DNA of 64,000 bases from Gracilariopsis chorda (Eukaryota; Rhodophyta; Florideophyceae; Gracilariales; Gracilariaceae). Of the stretch, positions 31,516-42,199 are shown piece after piece. The notes beneath the pieces were generated by a model. That model saw only the letters and a list, made by a program, of their open reading frames with translations, did not search any database and was not told where the DNA came from. Position 1 is the stretch's first letter. Each line of letters opens with the position of its first letter. Location: positions 25,530 through 89,529 of the forward strand of contig NBIV01000298.1 in the NCBI GenBank assembly GCA_003194525.1. The letters run 5' to 3'. A program made the position numbers and the translations under genes.

Positions 31516-32541
31516 TCACGTGCCGGGAAAGGCGGAAAGTTTCCTCTCCGGGTTTTCCTGGCTGTACAGCTGTTGAAGGTAATCTTTAGCTACATCGTCC
31601 CATACAGCAGTAAAAGCGTCCTTAAGATCAGTTACATTACTGTACTGCTTTCCACGTTCATAAACACGCCTAGCCATAAGTCCCCACACATTTTCAATAA
31701 TTTTCAAATCCGGGGACTTTGCAGGCCATGGTAGAACGCGTATATTCTTTGTACGTAGCCAGTTCCTTGTGTAGATAGAGGTATGTATGGACGCATTATC
31801 CTGTTGAAGGTACCAAGTCCGTTCTTCACCGAAGACACCATCTACCCATGGTAGTAGATTAGACTCTAGTCCCTCACAGTAATTTGTAAAATTCTGATTT
31901 CCAGTTATAAAAACCAAAGGACAGACTCCATAGAAAGATATTGCTCCCCATATCATAACCGAATCTCATCCATTCTGACGCTTAGAAAATCGTTGAGGTT
32001 CCTTCCGAAGATCATGCCAATAGTATGCGAATCCATTCGGTCCATCTAGATTAAACTTCTTCTCATCGCTGAAAATTACCTTGCCCCAGAAATATTCCCC
32101 ACGAGATATATTACGACGTGCGTATTCTATGCGTGCAGTTTTATGCTTCTGAGTCATTAATGGACCGGTTTTAATTTTACGATATTGAAGATGTTCACAT
32201 TGAGATAGTAATTGCTGAACTTTTCGCACCCCGATGGGTAAATTAAGCGACGATTTTAGTTGAGAAGCAGATTGAATGCCTTTGGATGCTTCTCTTAGTA
32301 GTGCTCTTTTCTGTTGCATTGACATCTTGGCCTTTTTCCTGACGTTTCCATGTGGTTTAGATGTTGTTTTGCGTCTCAGTACTGATGGTACTGCTCCTGA
32401 AGAGCGGTTGATAGTGTCAGCAATTTGTCGAAGAGACATTTCTTCATGTCTCAGGGCATGAATCTGGCCGAGTTCGAACTCAGAAAGATGAGGGCCTCTA
32501 GCCATGTTTGGTTTGGCAAAAGACTGGGCAGAAGTCGTCAA
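31516..32541 (-). pseudogene. Tc1/mariner-type transposase (DD34E) with one in-frame stop
   Basis: A single frame of 341 codons interrupted only by TGA at 31966-31968. The N-terminal half has the paired helix-turn-helix DNA-binding region (LSEFELGQIHALRHE, MSLRQIADTINRSSGAVPSV). The core shows the first Asp in VIFSDEKKFNLDG, the second in WYLQQDNASIHTS, and Glu in SPDLKIIENVWG, with exactly 34 residues between the second Asp and the Glu. The stop falls in RQNG(stop)DSVMIWGAIS, at a place where family members have Gly. Without that change it would be a complete transposase. Flanking TA duplications and terminal repeats were not identified. Confidence 0.85.
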
Positions 32542-33378
32542 GATGTGGCAAAGAACTGTTTATTTGATGGTGGTAAGTATCTAGAGAACGGCTAAGGTGG
32601 TTTGAATATGGTTCGGTTTTTGCGGAAGTGTATTTATTTTTGTTTCATGTATTTATCACTGTTTCGTAGGGTGTAGAGAAGTTTTTTATATTGCTAAAGT
32701 GACATTCTGCCTGGTGCAAAGTTGTGAGTTACAGGGTTGGTTTAGGAGTAAATACCTCTACATTTACTAAAGCTACATGGCCACAAACGGAGAGAAAGAC
32801 GCAAAGTCTTTAAGAGTGTGGCGTGTATTTAATGTTGTTTCGGGGACTGTATAAGTCACTGATCGCCTTTGCTGTGTCCACATAACGTGTCCACGTAACG
32901 TGTCCACGTAATGTGCATTGGTCCGTGCTGCTTTTGATAATCAAGTTGTATCAAAAACCTCGTACAGTTCGCCTGCGACTCGGGACCAGTTTTGGCCCCT
33001 CTCGTGCCCCGTAATCAGCACTCGTTCTACGATATAACTCATACTCACCTGACATAAGTCTAACTTACGTTCCTGACAGATATTGGTCAGAGAACTCGTG
33101 CGCGAGTAGGATAGTAGCCTGATGATTGGCACGTGCTGGGCAAAACAGCTGGAAAAGAAACTCGGCATGCTTTTTCTCCAGAGGAAAGATCTTCCGTAAC
33201 CGGAGCCCGGATCGACCAATCCGCTACACAAATTGCACTGTATGACCTCTTGTATGAACTCAGTTAGTAGACTGCTACCACATCCGCGCACTTGCGACTT
33301 GGCATTAACCCAACTATTCGAACTTTGATAACGACGCCTGGTGCAATAATGGAGAATGATTTGGTCAAATGAACCGTG
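32542..33378. other. Intergenic, nothing recognised
   Basis: No domain or strong repeat was seen, apart from a short tandem of ACGTGTCCACGTAACGTGTCC type near 32880-32912. Confidence 0.4.
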
Positions 33379-33383
33379 CTTAC

Positions 33384-33590
33384 TGTGAGAACACGCAATT
33401 GTACGGTTGCACTATCGGCTGTTGTAATCCAGTGTCAGTTGCATTTGTAATCTTGTCCAACTCTCTTCATTACAAATGCAGACCTCTCCTAATTACGTAC
33501 ATTTTAATTAGAATTGTAAGACTATAAAGAGCGGGCGGCGGCGCTGACCTGAGCACCACCGGCCGGAGGGAGACCCCTTCACCCTTCACA
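33384..33590 (+). repeat. 5' LTR of the copia element
   Basis: 207 bases beginning TGTGAG and ending TTCACA (TG…CA with 5-bp terminal inverted repeat). CTATAAAG at 33522-33529 is the probable promoter TATA. Bases 33521-33590 match 35828-35897 over 70 bases with a few changes. Confidence 0.85.
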
Positions 33591-33605
33591 TGGTAGCACT
33601 CGCCC
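33591..33605 (+). other. Primer binding site of the copia element
   Basis: TGGTAGCACTCGCCC follows the LTR with no gap and starts with TGG, the complement of a tRNA CCA end. The donor tRNA was not identified. Confidence 0.5.
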
Positions 33606-34359
33606 AACCCTCTCCGCAGCCTCTTCCCTCAACAACCGCTGATCAACCTTCAACCGGCGCTCCGCAACGCTCTGTACCGAACCATTCCTTTGACCCACGG
33701 ATGCATCAACATACAACCTTTCTCTTCTCGCTGATAAACGGCTTCGTTCATCGTGCATCTTTGTGTTATTTCTTTTTCTTCTTCTTCTCATCTCTTTGCG
33801 TCGAACGGATAAAGGCGTGGTAGCTTGCAAGCTGAGTACCGGGACGGGAATCGATTGGGCACTTGAAGTAATCTGCTAGATTTGACATCCTTCTAGATAA
33901 CCGGCTCTGCTGGGGGCGGCTCTGTCTGCTAGTGGTGACACGGTGTGTCGTCGTTCGGCCCAAGCTACCGCATACGCCAGTGGAGTTTTGTACTATCTCC
34001 TTCAACCTCTCGCTCCGCAGAACGCCGCGCAGCATTCCTGCAAGAGGCCAGAAGGGGTCAACTGGTGAAAACTTATCTTCAGCTAGTAACCTCCCTTGGA
34101 AGCTTCGTAAGGATTCAAAGCATTTTGCTTCTTTTCGCGGGATGCTTAGCAGACAGATCAAAGCGACTCACCGGGAGAGTGTGACCAGGTTCCAGGGGTT
34201 GAATCCTTAGGGTAGCGGAGGTAGTATCTCTTGTCAGTGCGCCCGCTCGAAGGAAGACTAATAAAAGGTACCTCGCTAGCCAGAGGTCAAGTAGAATAAG
34301 AAAAGGTACCTAGATAACCAGAGGTCAACTCACTCTTTCTCTACTCACAAGACATCAAC

Positions 34360-35834
34360 ATGAGTGAGAAGAAGGCAAGTGCACTATTCCCCACCTTAAA
34401 GGATCCTCGGATTATTACACATGGAGGATCTACATAAGGGACCTGATGAATGTTGACCAATTTCTCTTCGTCTTAACCGAACCCAGACCATTGGAAGGCG
34501 AAAGCTCAGCCCAAGTCCGCCGCCGATGGGATGATGCGGATCGAAAAGCTCGTTCGATAATTGTTCAAAACCTTGGAACACAACCAATAGTTGCCGTTTC
34601 TGAATTACTGGAACGTGAACAATGTTCTGCGTTGGACGTCTGGAGGAAACTGGAGGGCACGTACAAGAAGGATAACATCCAAACCAAGATGAACCTTCGA
34701 CAGCGCCTGAACAATCTCGTTTTCAAGGACGATAGAAATATCCTTGAACATCTCCAGGAAATGGAAACAATCTTTCTAGAACTGGCAAGCCTAGGAGATG
34801 CTCTCAACGATGAGGAGAGAACTGCTTGCTTACTCAGAACTCTACCAGACTCTCTTATGGCTATCACGCTACTCGCAGACGCCAACGATATGGAACATGA
34901 CCAAATTGCTTCTTTGATAAGATCAGAAATGGACAGACGCAAACACAGGGACTCGAGAAACCAAACAAGCTCCGCACCTCCACCACCAAATACACAGCAC
35001 CCCTACATGGCTGCGAGAAAGACATCCTTACTTTCCTCTGTGAAGAAAAGGAAGTCTAAAGCCGTAATATGTTGGCATTGTGGAAAAATAGGTCACATTC
35101 GTTCCGAATGCCGGTTGAGAAAAGAAAACAACCCCAACCAAAACCATCGTAGGCGTACCCAAGCCAACAAACACAAACACCAACCATCTAGTACTAGAAA
35201 CAGTACCTGGGACTCCAAGGGAGGAACAAACAAACCCTCAAGTCACTACAACCGCAACCCCCAGCCCCGAGGTTTCGTAGCTATTGCCGAAGCTAAATAT
35301 TGTTCAGTGAACAATGGAACTACAACCTGGCTGGATTGTGGAGCGACTCATGTGTTTGTAAACGACAGAAATCTCTTCTGGGATTATGAGCCTGTGGAAA
35401 ATGAGTCCGTCCGATCATGCGACAGACAATCGGAAATAGTTGGAGCAGGGACAATTATGCTGCCAGTAGGAGACGGAATAAGGTTACCTGCGAAGCACAC
35501 ACCTTCGTTTCACTCAAACCTTACTTCATTATACGTTTTATCACAGCATGCAAACGTTTCCTTTTCCAACGAAGACTCCTTTCATGGATTTTTCCTAAGT
35601 GACGTCAAAACCAGGAAAGAAATTCACTGCTGCAAAGCTTAAAGCGGTTTGTACCAACTACCAAAGCCGATCGCTCCACCGACAGCCCAAGCCGCACAAG
35701 TCATGCCCAGAAACACAGCAATTGACTGGCATGAAAAACTCGGACACCCCGGCAAGGACAGGTTGCTTCGCACAATCCCGCAATCTTCAGGAATCCCTAA
35801 CCTGCCGCAGATGGAAATCGAAAACAGACTATAA
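34360..35834 (+). pseudogene. copia Gag-protease-pre-integrase ORF, broken
   Basis: The likely start codon is at 34360 (MSEKKAS), but a one-base shift near 34385-34400 is needed to enter the Gag frame that reads HLKGSSDYYTWRIYIRDLM and continues open from 34446. It then shows the UBN2-type Gag region (RKLEGTYKKDN, LPDSLMAITLL), a CCHC zinc knuckle (CWHCGKIGHIRSEC), and an aspartic protease site LDCGATH, where most copia enzymes have DSG. There is a TAA at 35640-35642 and, in the same frame, the pre-integrase motif DWHEKLGHPGKDRL. The frame then meets the deletion joint at 35827/35828. It is not functional. Confidence 0.85.
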
Positions 35835-35897
35835 AGAGCGGCTGGCGGCACTGGCCTGAGCACCACCGGCCGGAGGGAGACCCCTTCACCCTTCACA
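35828..35897 (+). repeat. Truncated 3' LTR of the copia element
   Basis: The last 70 bases of the LTR, ending TTCACA and followed directly by the CTTAC target duplication. Confidence 0.85.
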
Positions 35898-35902
35898 CTT
35901 AC

Positions 35903-36299
35903 GGGTTCTCAGGTTGAAAGCGTCAAGGAAACCTACAAACCATGAGATGTCACGGTGTGACGATGTAGACGTTATGGAAGCTTATAGCGCTACCAGTAAA
36001 GTAGACTTAGGTGGAGAGTCAAACATTGATAACAAGCAGAATTTGAATAAAAGCTTTCAAAACAACTTTCTAATTATGGGACAAAGCACCACAGCAATGC
36101 AATCACTGGACTTTGTTATAAATGAGAGCATTCGAATGCAAAAAAATGCAATTACAATCTTCAGGAGTAGTGAGAACTTTTCTCAATGACACATGCCAAT
36201 AAACAGTACAGTTCTCTTCCGAAGTTAATTGCAGGGTTTCAAATTATATAGCTTATAAGAACCGTTTTTTCGCTCTCTACATGCTGATAACGGTTCTCA
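35903..36299. other. Intergenic, nothing recognised
   Basis: A 91-codon open frame at 35914-36189 (+) is hydrophilic with no known resemblance. Confidence 0.4.
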
Positions 36300-37850
36300 C
36301 ATTCGTGTCACCGTCTTGCTCTGTATCAAAGCATAAAAGATGGTGTGACCAGCTTTAGTGCTCTCGCCAAAGCTGACAGACCCCATAAAACTCGGCTCGC
36401 CAGGTCATATGAAGTTGTTTCGCCAACTGTGGTAGGTGGGACGATTGCTGGCTTGTCCAGCATTCGTGCCACCATTTCGCTCTGTGTAAGAGCACAAAAA
36501 CTGCCTTAACCAGCTTTTTTGCTCTAGGCCAAGCGGGCGAACCCCTCATATAACTCAGCTCGTCCAGTCACATGAGGTTTGTTGGCCCAATGTAGCAGGT
36601 GGCACGAATGCTGGCTTCTGCCGCATTCGGGTCACCTATTCGCTCTGTATCAGAGCACAAAAACTATCTCGACCAGCTTCTGTGCTCTGGCCAAAGCCGG
36701 CGAACCCCTCATATCTCCTGGCTCTCCCAATGATATGAGGGGTGTTCGCCATGTGTAGCGTGTACCACGAATGCTGGCTTGTCCAACATTCGTGCCACTT
36801 GGTCGCTCTGCATAAGAGTACAAAAGCTGGCTCGAGAAGTTCGTCGAAGAGTAAAGAAGATCATGGTCGTGGCACCTTTGCTATCATGGCCTCAGGAAAA
36901 CTTGCACGGAATTATCACACAAAGAATGGCAGAAGTAGTGTTATCTCATACGTCCATGCTAAATCCGTTGGGATCCTACTTGCTGAAGATAAGAATGGTC
37001 TGTCACTCTCGCCCTGGAGTCTTAAACGATGTGAACCACTATTTGCTAACATTCCCGATGAGAACAATATTAAGAAGAATCAGCCTACCACCCTTAAGTG
37101 AGCGTGAGGGTCTCGCTGTTAGTGTAATTATCTCCAAATGGCCAGAAAGAGTGTTGGCCTTTTTAATGAGAGAACTGTTCTTTCAGAAACGCTCCGCATG
37201 TAGTTGCAATTAAGCTACTGTGCCTAAAAAAGCTGGCTCAACCAGCTTTTGTGCTCTACGCAAAGCCGTCGAACCCCTCATATCTCTCGGCTCGCCCGAT
37301 GATATGAGGGGTGTTCGCCATGTGTGGCATATGGCACAAATGCTGACTTGTCCAACATTCGTGCCACTTGGTCGCTCTGCATAAGAGTACAGAATCTGGC
37401 TCGACCAGCTTTTGTGCTCTACGCAAAGCCGTCAAACCCTTCATATCTCTCGGCTAGCCCGATGTTATGAGGGTTGTTCACCATGTGTGGCATATGGCCC
37501 GAATGCTGGCTTGTACAACATTCGTGCCACTTGGTCGCTCTGCATAAGAGTACAGAAGCTGGATCGAACAGCTTTTGTGCTCTACGCAAAGCCGTCGAAC
37601 CCCTCATATCTCTCGGCTCGCCCGATGATATGAGGGTTGTTCACCATGTGTGGCATATGGCACGAATGCTGGCTTGTCCAACATTTGTGCCACTTGGTCG
37701 CTCTGCATAAGAGTACAGAAGCTGGATCGAACAGCTTTTGTGCTCTACGCAAATCCGTCGAACCCCTCATATCTCTCGGCTCGCCCGATGATATAAGGGG
37801 TGTTCGCCAAGTGTGGCAAGTGGCACGAATTGTTGCAGCTCCCGCATTTA
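36300..37850. repeat. Satellite array, monomer about 163 bp
   Basis: About eight monomers. The word TGTGTGGCATATGG recurs at 37321, 37484 and 37647, exactly 163 apart. Older, more diverged monomers lie at 36300-36834. Each monomer carries a 9-bp inverted repeat, CCCTCATAT … ATATGAGGG, and a shorter AGCTGG…CAGCT stem. The chain of 62-codon minus-strand frames is a by-product of the repeat. The array is split by an insertion at 36835-37227. Confidence 0.85.
36835..37227 (+). mobile_element. Short retro-insertion inside the satellite, with target duplication
   Basis: Satellite sequence stops after AAAAGCTGGCTCGA (36822-36835) and resumes at AAAAGCTGGCTCA (37228-37240), a duplication of 12 or more bases. 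The insert ends with the coding motif SKWPERVLAFLMREL and a non-coding end (CAATTA…GTGCCT) that match the LINE 3'-end relic at 6600-6741. Long target duplications and a shared 3' end fit a 5'-truncated LINE copy. Confidence 0.55.
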
Positions 37851-38039
37851 TGCTACGTACCTATGACAGAGTTTCGTTACTTGGATAATTTCTATGTTGG
37901 GCGGTTTGTGTATCTGTCGAAGGGATGGTGTTCGTAAATCTTATAGTAGTTTGGAGTACTTCCGGTTTTGGACTTTTGGCAGGGAATGTCATTAAGACAT
38001 TGGTTTATTCTGATATGCCTTGAATCGAAAGCTAAAAAT

Positions 38040-39308
38040 TTAGTACCATTCCAAAACTCCTGCATCATGCTCGTGCTGGTTTTCCTCAAGATTAATCGTT
38101 TCCGCATGTCGCAAGAAGTCCTGCACAGATGCGAAGCGCGGCAGATCGGCTGGAGCGCAATCATTGTAAGCAGCGCGGTAATTATGGTACGCGTTAGGTC
38201 CAGACATTTGAATCAACTGCATGATCATCTCGTCCCGTACTCCCAACGAACGATATAGTTGCACACAACCGCGCTTCATTGAATGTCCCGAGTAACAGGA
38301 AAGATCTCCCTGTCCAACACCGACTTCGCTCAATCTCGAACGAAAATGATTGGTAAAGTGTTTAACATGCCAAGGATTGGATTTGTTAAGCACGGTACAG
38401 TTATTGTTTTCTCGAATATCGCAGAACAAATACCCGTTTGCTGCTCCAAGTACTGCTAGCCAAGCGAACAAAGCAAGGAATGGATCCAGGAGCACCGAAT
38501 GTCTCAAGCCACTGTTACCATCCCATTCTCGTAGCACGTAATCCCGTTGGACGGTTGAGTTCTTGATTGACTCGTGCATTGTTAGCCGAACCCCACCAGA
38601 TCCCACAGTAACGTTTTCAAGCTTCAGTTTGGACATTCCATCGTATCTCAGACCCAAATGTATTCCTAAAACAAGAATTGCATGTAGCGCTATATCAAAT
38701 GGAGCGGGTGTATTTCGGTTCCCATACCAAAAACGTTCCGCTATATCACATATGTTATTGATTGTATTCGGCCGACCTCTTATGTTGAAAGTCCCATTTC
38801 TCGCAAGATGCACGCGATGGGCCTTACGAAGTCGCTCAATATCTGGGTTGTTGATCAATGGATTTCTTTGTGCTCCTCCGTGTGTATTCACGTACCATGA
38901 ATGGTAGTGCCCATGCTTAGAGTATACAATCCTAAGTCCTTGAACTAGGGCTCCCATTGTATTGTTCTTCAAAGCATGTTTTGTTCCAAATCCACAGTAG
39001 TCTGCTAAGAGATTAATAATAAGATCGGAACTGCTGTTAGTCACCTTAACGGGATCTGGGGCATTCTTCAAGATGGTGTACTGCTTCAGCACCTTCTCTG
39101 CCAACGCAACATTAGCATATGTTGCTGGACTATGCGCGAATGATATAAGAGCATGTCTGCTGCGAAGAGCCGACCCAGAAAACGATTTAACAGATGGCAC
39201 ACGACCTACTCTGCCTTTTCGAATTACCAATTTGCTTTGAGGATTTTGCACTTCTATTGAGATGTTCACATGTTTTCTGTTGTTTTTGAAAGCCATGAAG
39301 ATTTGCAA
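38040..39308 (-). CDS. Eukaryotic tyrosine recombinase (Crypton/DIRS-type fold)
   Basis: 422 residues, frame intact. The catalytic half shows box I Arg221 in LGIHLGLRYDGMSKLKLENV, the box II motif GHSMKRG with His342, and the nucleophile region GPNAYHNYRAAY with Tyr377 in the expected place. Where the family usually has His-x-x-Arg, the third position is Lys345, followed by Arg346. The N-terminal part (residues about 45-200) is helical and could be the core-binding domain. Enzymes of this fold cut and rejoin DNA through a 3'-phosphotyrosine link. In eukaryotes they drive Crypton and DIRS elements. No reverse transcriptase is nearby, so DIRS is unlikely. It is divergent from the ORF at 39591-40412 with 282 bases between. 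Confidence 0.7.
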   Translation of the reverse strand: MQIFMAFKNNRKHVNISIEVQNPQSKLVIRKGRVGRVPSVKSFSGSALRSRHALISFAHSPATYANVALAEKVLKQYTILKNAPDPVKVTNSSSDLIINLLADYCGFGTKHALKNNTMGALVQGLRIVYSKHGHYHSWYVNTHGGAQRNPLINNPDIERLRKAHRVHLARNGTFNIRGRPNTINNICDIAERFWYGNRNTPAPFDIALHAILVLGIHLGLRYDGMSKLKLENVTVGSGGVRLTMHESIKNSTVQRDYVLREWDGNSGLRHSVLLDPFLALFAWLAVLGAANGYLFCDIRENNNCTVLNKSNPWHVKHFTNHFRSRLSEVGVGQGDLSCYSGHSMKRGCVQLYRSLGVRDEMIMQLIQMSGPNAYHNYRAAYNDCAPADLPRFASVQDFLRHAETINLEENQHEHDAGVLEWY

Positions 39309-39590
39309 AGAGGAATCTAGATGGATTAGATGGAGAAAGAGTGAAGTCGTTTCGATTTGAATGTAGTACGACCGTTTGAAACGATTGTATCCAGATCCAA
39401 ATCGCGAATGATGTTATTACGAACAGATTCAAAACTGATTCCGATGTTTTGTTTGAAAAGAACAAAAATACGTGTAGAGGCACAACTTCCCCACTAATTA
39501 TGCAATCGTTCGAAGCAAGATCATCGTAAGTCACCTAACTCCGATCAGTCTGTCTGATATTTTGATTCTACTGCGTTCGTAAGGTATAAG

Positions 39591-40412
39591 ATGGAACGTC
39601 ATGAATATCATCCAGCTATTCAAGGCGGTGAGACGGGAAATGGATTTAAACAGCCACGTCAGATCTGTGAGTACGAGCAGGTTGTGCTGGCGAGGCTGCA
39701 GTTGCAGCTCCTGGAATCATTTGATGTTGGAGACAACTACGAACTCGATGAAAACGAGAAAAACCAAAAGATGGGTGTGGAAACGGGAGGCTAAGAATCG
39801 TCTCAAAACGCTTCTGAAACGAAAGAGAGTTGTTCGAATGGACTGCTCTACGCCTCTGACCATGACTGCGCTGAATGTGAATGGGGTGGAGGGGTGGATG
39901 ACAGATCAAAAGATAGTGACAATCATAATTCTTTAGGCGAGGAGCATCACGTACGTTTGGCACCGTCCGACAGCGATTATGAGAAAGAGAAGGCCTGTTT
40001 GTTAAAAGCTGGACACCTTATTGCCAGGGACTTACCGAGGCCTAAATTTATTCCTGGTCTTCCTCGTACGATTGAAGACCTTATTAGGCTGTGGCGGATT
40101 GGGTGCAAAGACATGGACTTTAAGCCTGTGCGAATGTTTCTCACGGCTTCGTCACGTAGAAGCATCATCAATAACTACAGTGATAAGTATTGGAATCTGA
40201 GCGGGCAAAAAGCATCGTTCTACAGATTCAAAGATCTTGCTGAGTTTGTCTCGGAGTATGGACCAGTGAATTTAAGGATCGGAAAGGAAGGGAAGGATAA
40301 AGATTGGGAGTATGGAATTAGCAACGTGAAGAAGCTCAAGTTGTTTACAAAAGATTCAGTGTCTAGGAGTGCATTGCTTCGATTTATTCGTGATGAACTC
40401 AAGCTAGTCTAA
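39591..40412 (+). pseudogene. GCR1_C-like DNA-binding ORF with one in-frame TAA
   Basis: One frame runs from the ATG at 39591 to the stop at 40410-40412, broken only by TAA at 39792-39794. After an acidic/Ser-rich N-terminal half comes a domain (about 40050-40260) with IEDLIRLWRIGCKDMDFKPV, DKYWNLSGQKASFYRFKDL and FVSEYGP. The spacing of the tryptophans and the 'v.dLw.eW..G … p … W … fy.r' pattern resembles the GCR1_C domain found with fungal Crypton recombinases. This is a pattern judgement, not a search result. Bases 39773-39793 (GT…AG, 21 nt, a multiple of three) would remove the stop if spliced, but such a tiny intron is unlikely. It faces away from the recombinase. Confidence 0.45.
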
Positions 40413-41447
40413 AGAAAAGTCAGGAAGTTCGTCCCACTTCAAGAGTTTGCTGTTTCCAACAATTCTGAAAGGCTCTAGAAGACGAGCAGTAAATAGGGAT
40501 TCTTGGAGGTGTGGTTCACGCGTGAGCCGGAATAAAGCAAGCCCCAGTCGCATGAAGAAGGGTTTGGAAGCGTTAGTGTTCCGACGGAGAAAAAGTGTGT
40601 TGGATCAAGGTGGCTGCGGCCGAGCTGCTGACTCAGCGATGGTGACGGTGGCCAAAAGAAGTAGCTGCACCGTCGCACTCTATAACATGGAATAGTGCGG
40701 CACGACATTCAATGCCTCAGAATATTAGATGACCAGAGTAACAGTGGAATGGTTTGACCAGTTGCAGAAATATTATTTGCAAAGCGGAAGACGGTAAAGT
40801 ACGGGCCGAGTCACATACGCCGTTCGTTTTCTAAGGTCTCAGGCATTGTGCAAGTCAGTGTCTTGCACGACTACCCCTCAAACTGGCCCGCTTAATGTGT
40901 CACCTGCAATTGCACACAAGCCCGTTCAGGTGGGCAAACCACCCTGAATGAACGAGGGCTCGCAAAGCCACGGGAGCAGAAGCGGACGGGCCAGCTTCGT
41001 GCGCGCCCGTGCAGTGCTGCAGTTGTAGACACACAAGCTCGCCCGGTGCGAGTTTCGCAGTTTGGCACACGATTAAAGAGGTGGGCGAGCCAACCTGAGT
41101 AAAATTTTCGTGGCAGCACCATGAGTCATAGAACGGACAACCCAGCTCAGAGCAAACTCATGGCGCTTTTTGCATAGCATCGCCACGGGCAAGCTGCGGC
41201 GGTCGGGAGGGTTTCAAGCGCCACTGATGAAGGCATCGGTGACTGATGAGAGGTGCTCCCTTAATTTTATATGTTTTGAGGCCAGAGGCGCAAGTGAGGT
41301 CGGGAAATTTTTTTGCGTCGAACATTGTTGCCATGTAGGCATTCTAAGTTCGGGCTCCACATTTCCTCTTGTAGAATCTTGTCTTTACTTATCAATAGCG
41401 TACTGGGAAAACCGTCTTCGTGAAGTCTTCCCGTTTCTTTCCGCCAG
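40413..41447. other. Intergenic, GC-rich hairpins
   Basis: No domain was found. Near 40923-40953, GGTGG-gcaaa-CCACC forms a short stem, and the block 40900-41100 repeats short GGGC/GCCC words. Confidence 0.4.
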
Positions 41448-41930
41448 ATGGGCGGAGTTGGCTGTGCTAGCAATCCCCGTATAAGTCACCCACGGAAGTG
41501 CTCAATCTGTCTCGATGACTTGGAAGGTTTTGTGGAAGTAACGAATTGTTCGCATGTGTTTCATAGTTCGTGCTTGACACAGTGGAAGACCGTCAACGAG
41601 CGAAATACTGCGATGCGAAACCTCTCAGGGCTTTCCGAAGCAGAGCAGATAGACGCAATTGCAGAGCACCAGCGATTAAATGCAAGGAAACAAAGTGATA
41701 AGTGTCCAAGCTGCAGGGAAGTCTTGGTTGAAAAAGATTTCAAGTTATAGGTTGACTACGAAAATAACTACAAGAAGATGGACACAGATGGAAAGTTGGA
41801 AGTCGAGAAGAAGAAAATCACTAAGCGCTTGAAGAAGAACAGAAAGAGGCTGGAGTTGCAACAACGTCAACGAGCGAAACGATCCCGACTGAATGAAAGT
41901 CTTCAGTCAGACATCAACACGACAGACTAG
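41448..41930 (+). pseudogene. RING-finger protein, in-frame TAG before a basic tail
   Basis: From the ATG at 41448 a RING-H2-type finger is clear: CSICLDDLEGF, NCSHVFHSSCLTQW, then KCPSCREVL, with a 35-residue helical insert between the second and third parts. Such proteins are usually E3 ubiquitin ligases. TAG at 41748-41750 ends the finger ORF at 100 residues, but the same frame stays open for 59 more codons encoding a Lys/Arg-rich helix (VEKKKITKRLKKNRKRLEL) to a stop at 41928-41930. Either the TAG is a nonsense mutation or the tail is a chance frame. The N-terminus MGGVGC could be lipidated. A tract ending TTTCCGCCAG just before the ATG looks like a 3' splice site, so the true start may be upstream. 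Confidence 0.55.
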
Positions 41931-42199
41931 TCAGACCACTGTAGCGTAGAGATAAGGAGACCTTGGCGACACAACATTCAACTTCACCCACTCACGTTTC
42001 CCTCACGATGTCAAAACTACTTCTAGACGTACGTCTGCTGCATCGTCAGGCACTTCGTCTTCTAGACAGCACGAGAAGAAAGAAAATCGCTGCACAAAAG
42101 TAGAATTGGCATGGCCTTGAGAACCTAGTCACCTGTAAAGGACCTGATACCCCATCTTTCAGCTCCTCGATTGTTGTTTTTTTGCGCACGCGTTCAAGT

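Larger units (their letters stand above)
33379..35902 (+). mobile_element. Ty1/copia LTR retrotransposon, internally deleted
   Basis: The borders are exact. CTTAC at 33379-33383 and again at 35898-35902 is the 5-bp target duplication. The 5' LTR is 33384-33590, internal DNA is 33591-35827, and the 3' LTR remnant is 35828-35897 (last 70 bases of the LTR only). The internal part ends just after the GAG-pre-integrase motif, so integrase, reverse transcriptase, RNase H and the first 137 bases of the 3' LTR were lost in one deletion. Because both target duplications remain, the deletion happened after or during insertion, within the element. Confidence 0.85.

Noticed and set aside
31270-32830. Terminal inverted repeats for the Tc1-like element
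   Set aside because: No matching pair next to TA was found by eye on the two flanks.
37256-37770. Series of similar 62-codon minus-strand ORFs
   Set aside because: They recur with the 163-bp satellite period and are frames through a repeat, not genes.
36300-37850. CRISPR-like array
   Set aside because: The whole 163-base unit repeats. There are no short repeats with unique spacers, and the genome is eukaryotic.
41448-41930. RING ORF as a third gene of the recombinase element
   Set aside because: It lies more than 1 kb away and nothing ties it to the recombinase pair. Kept as a separate feature.
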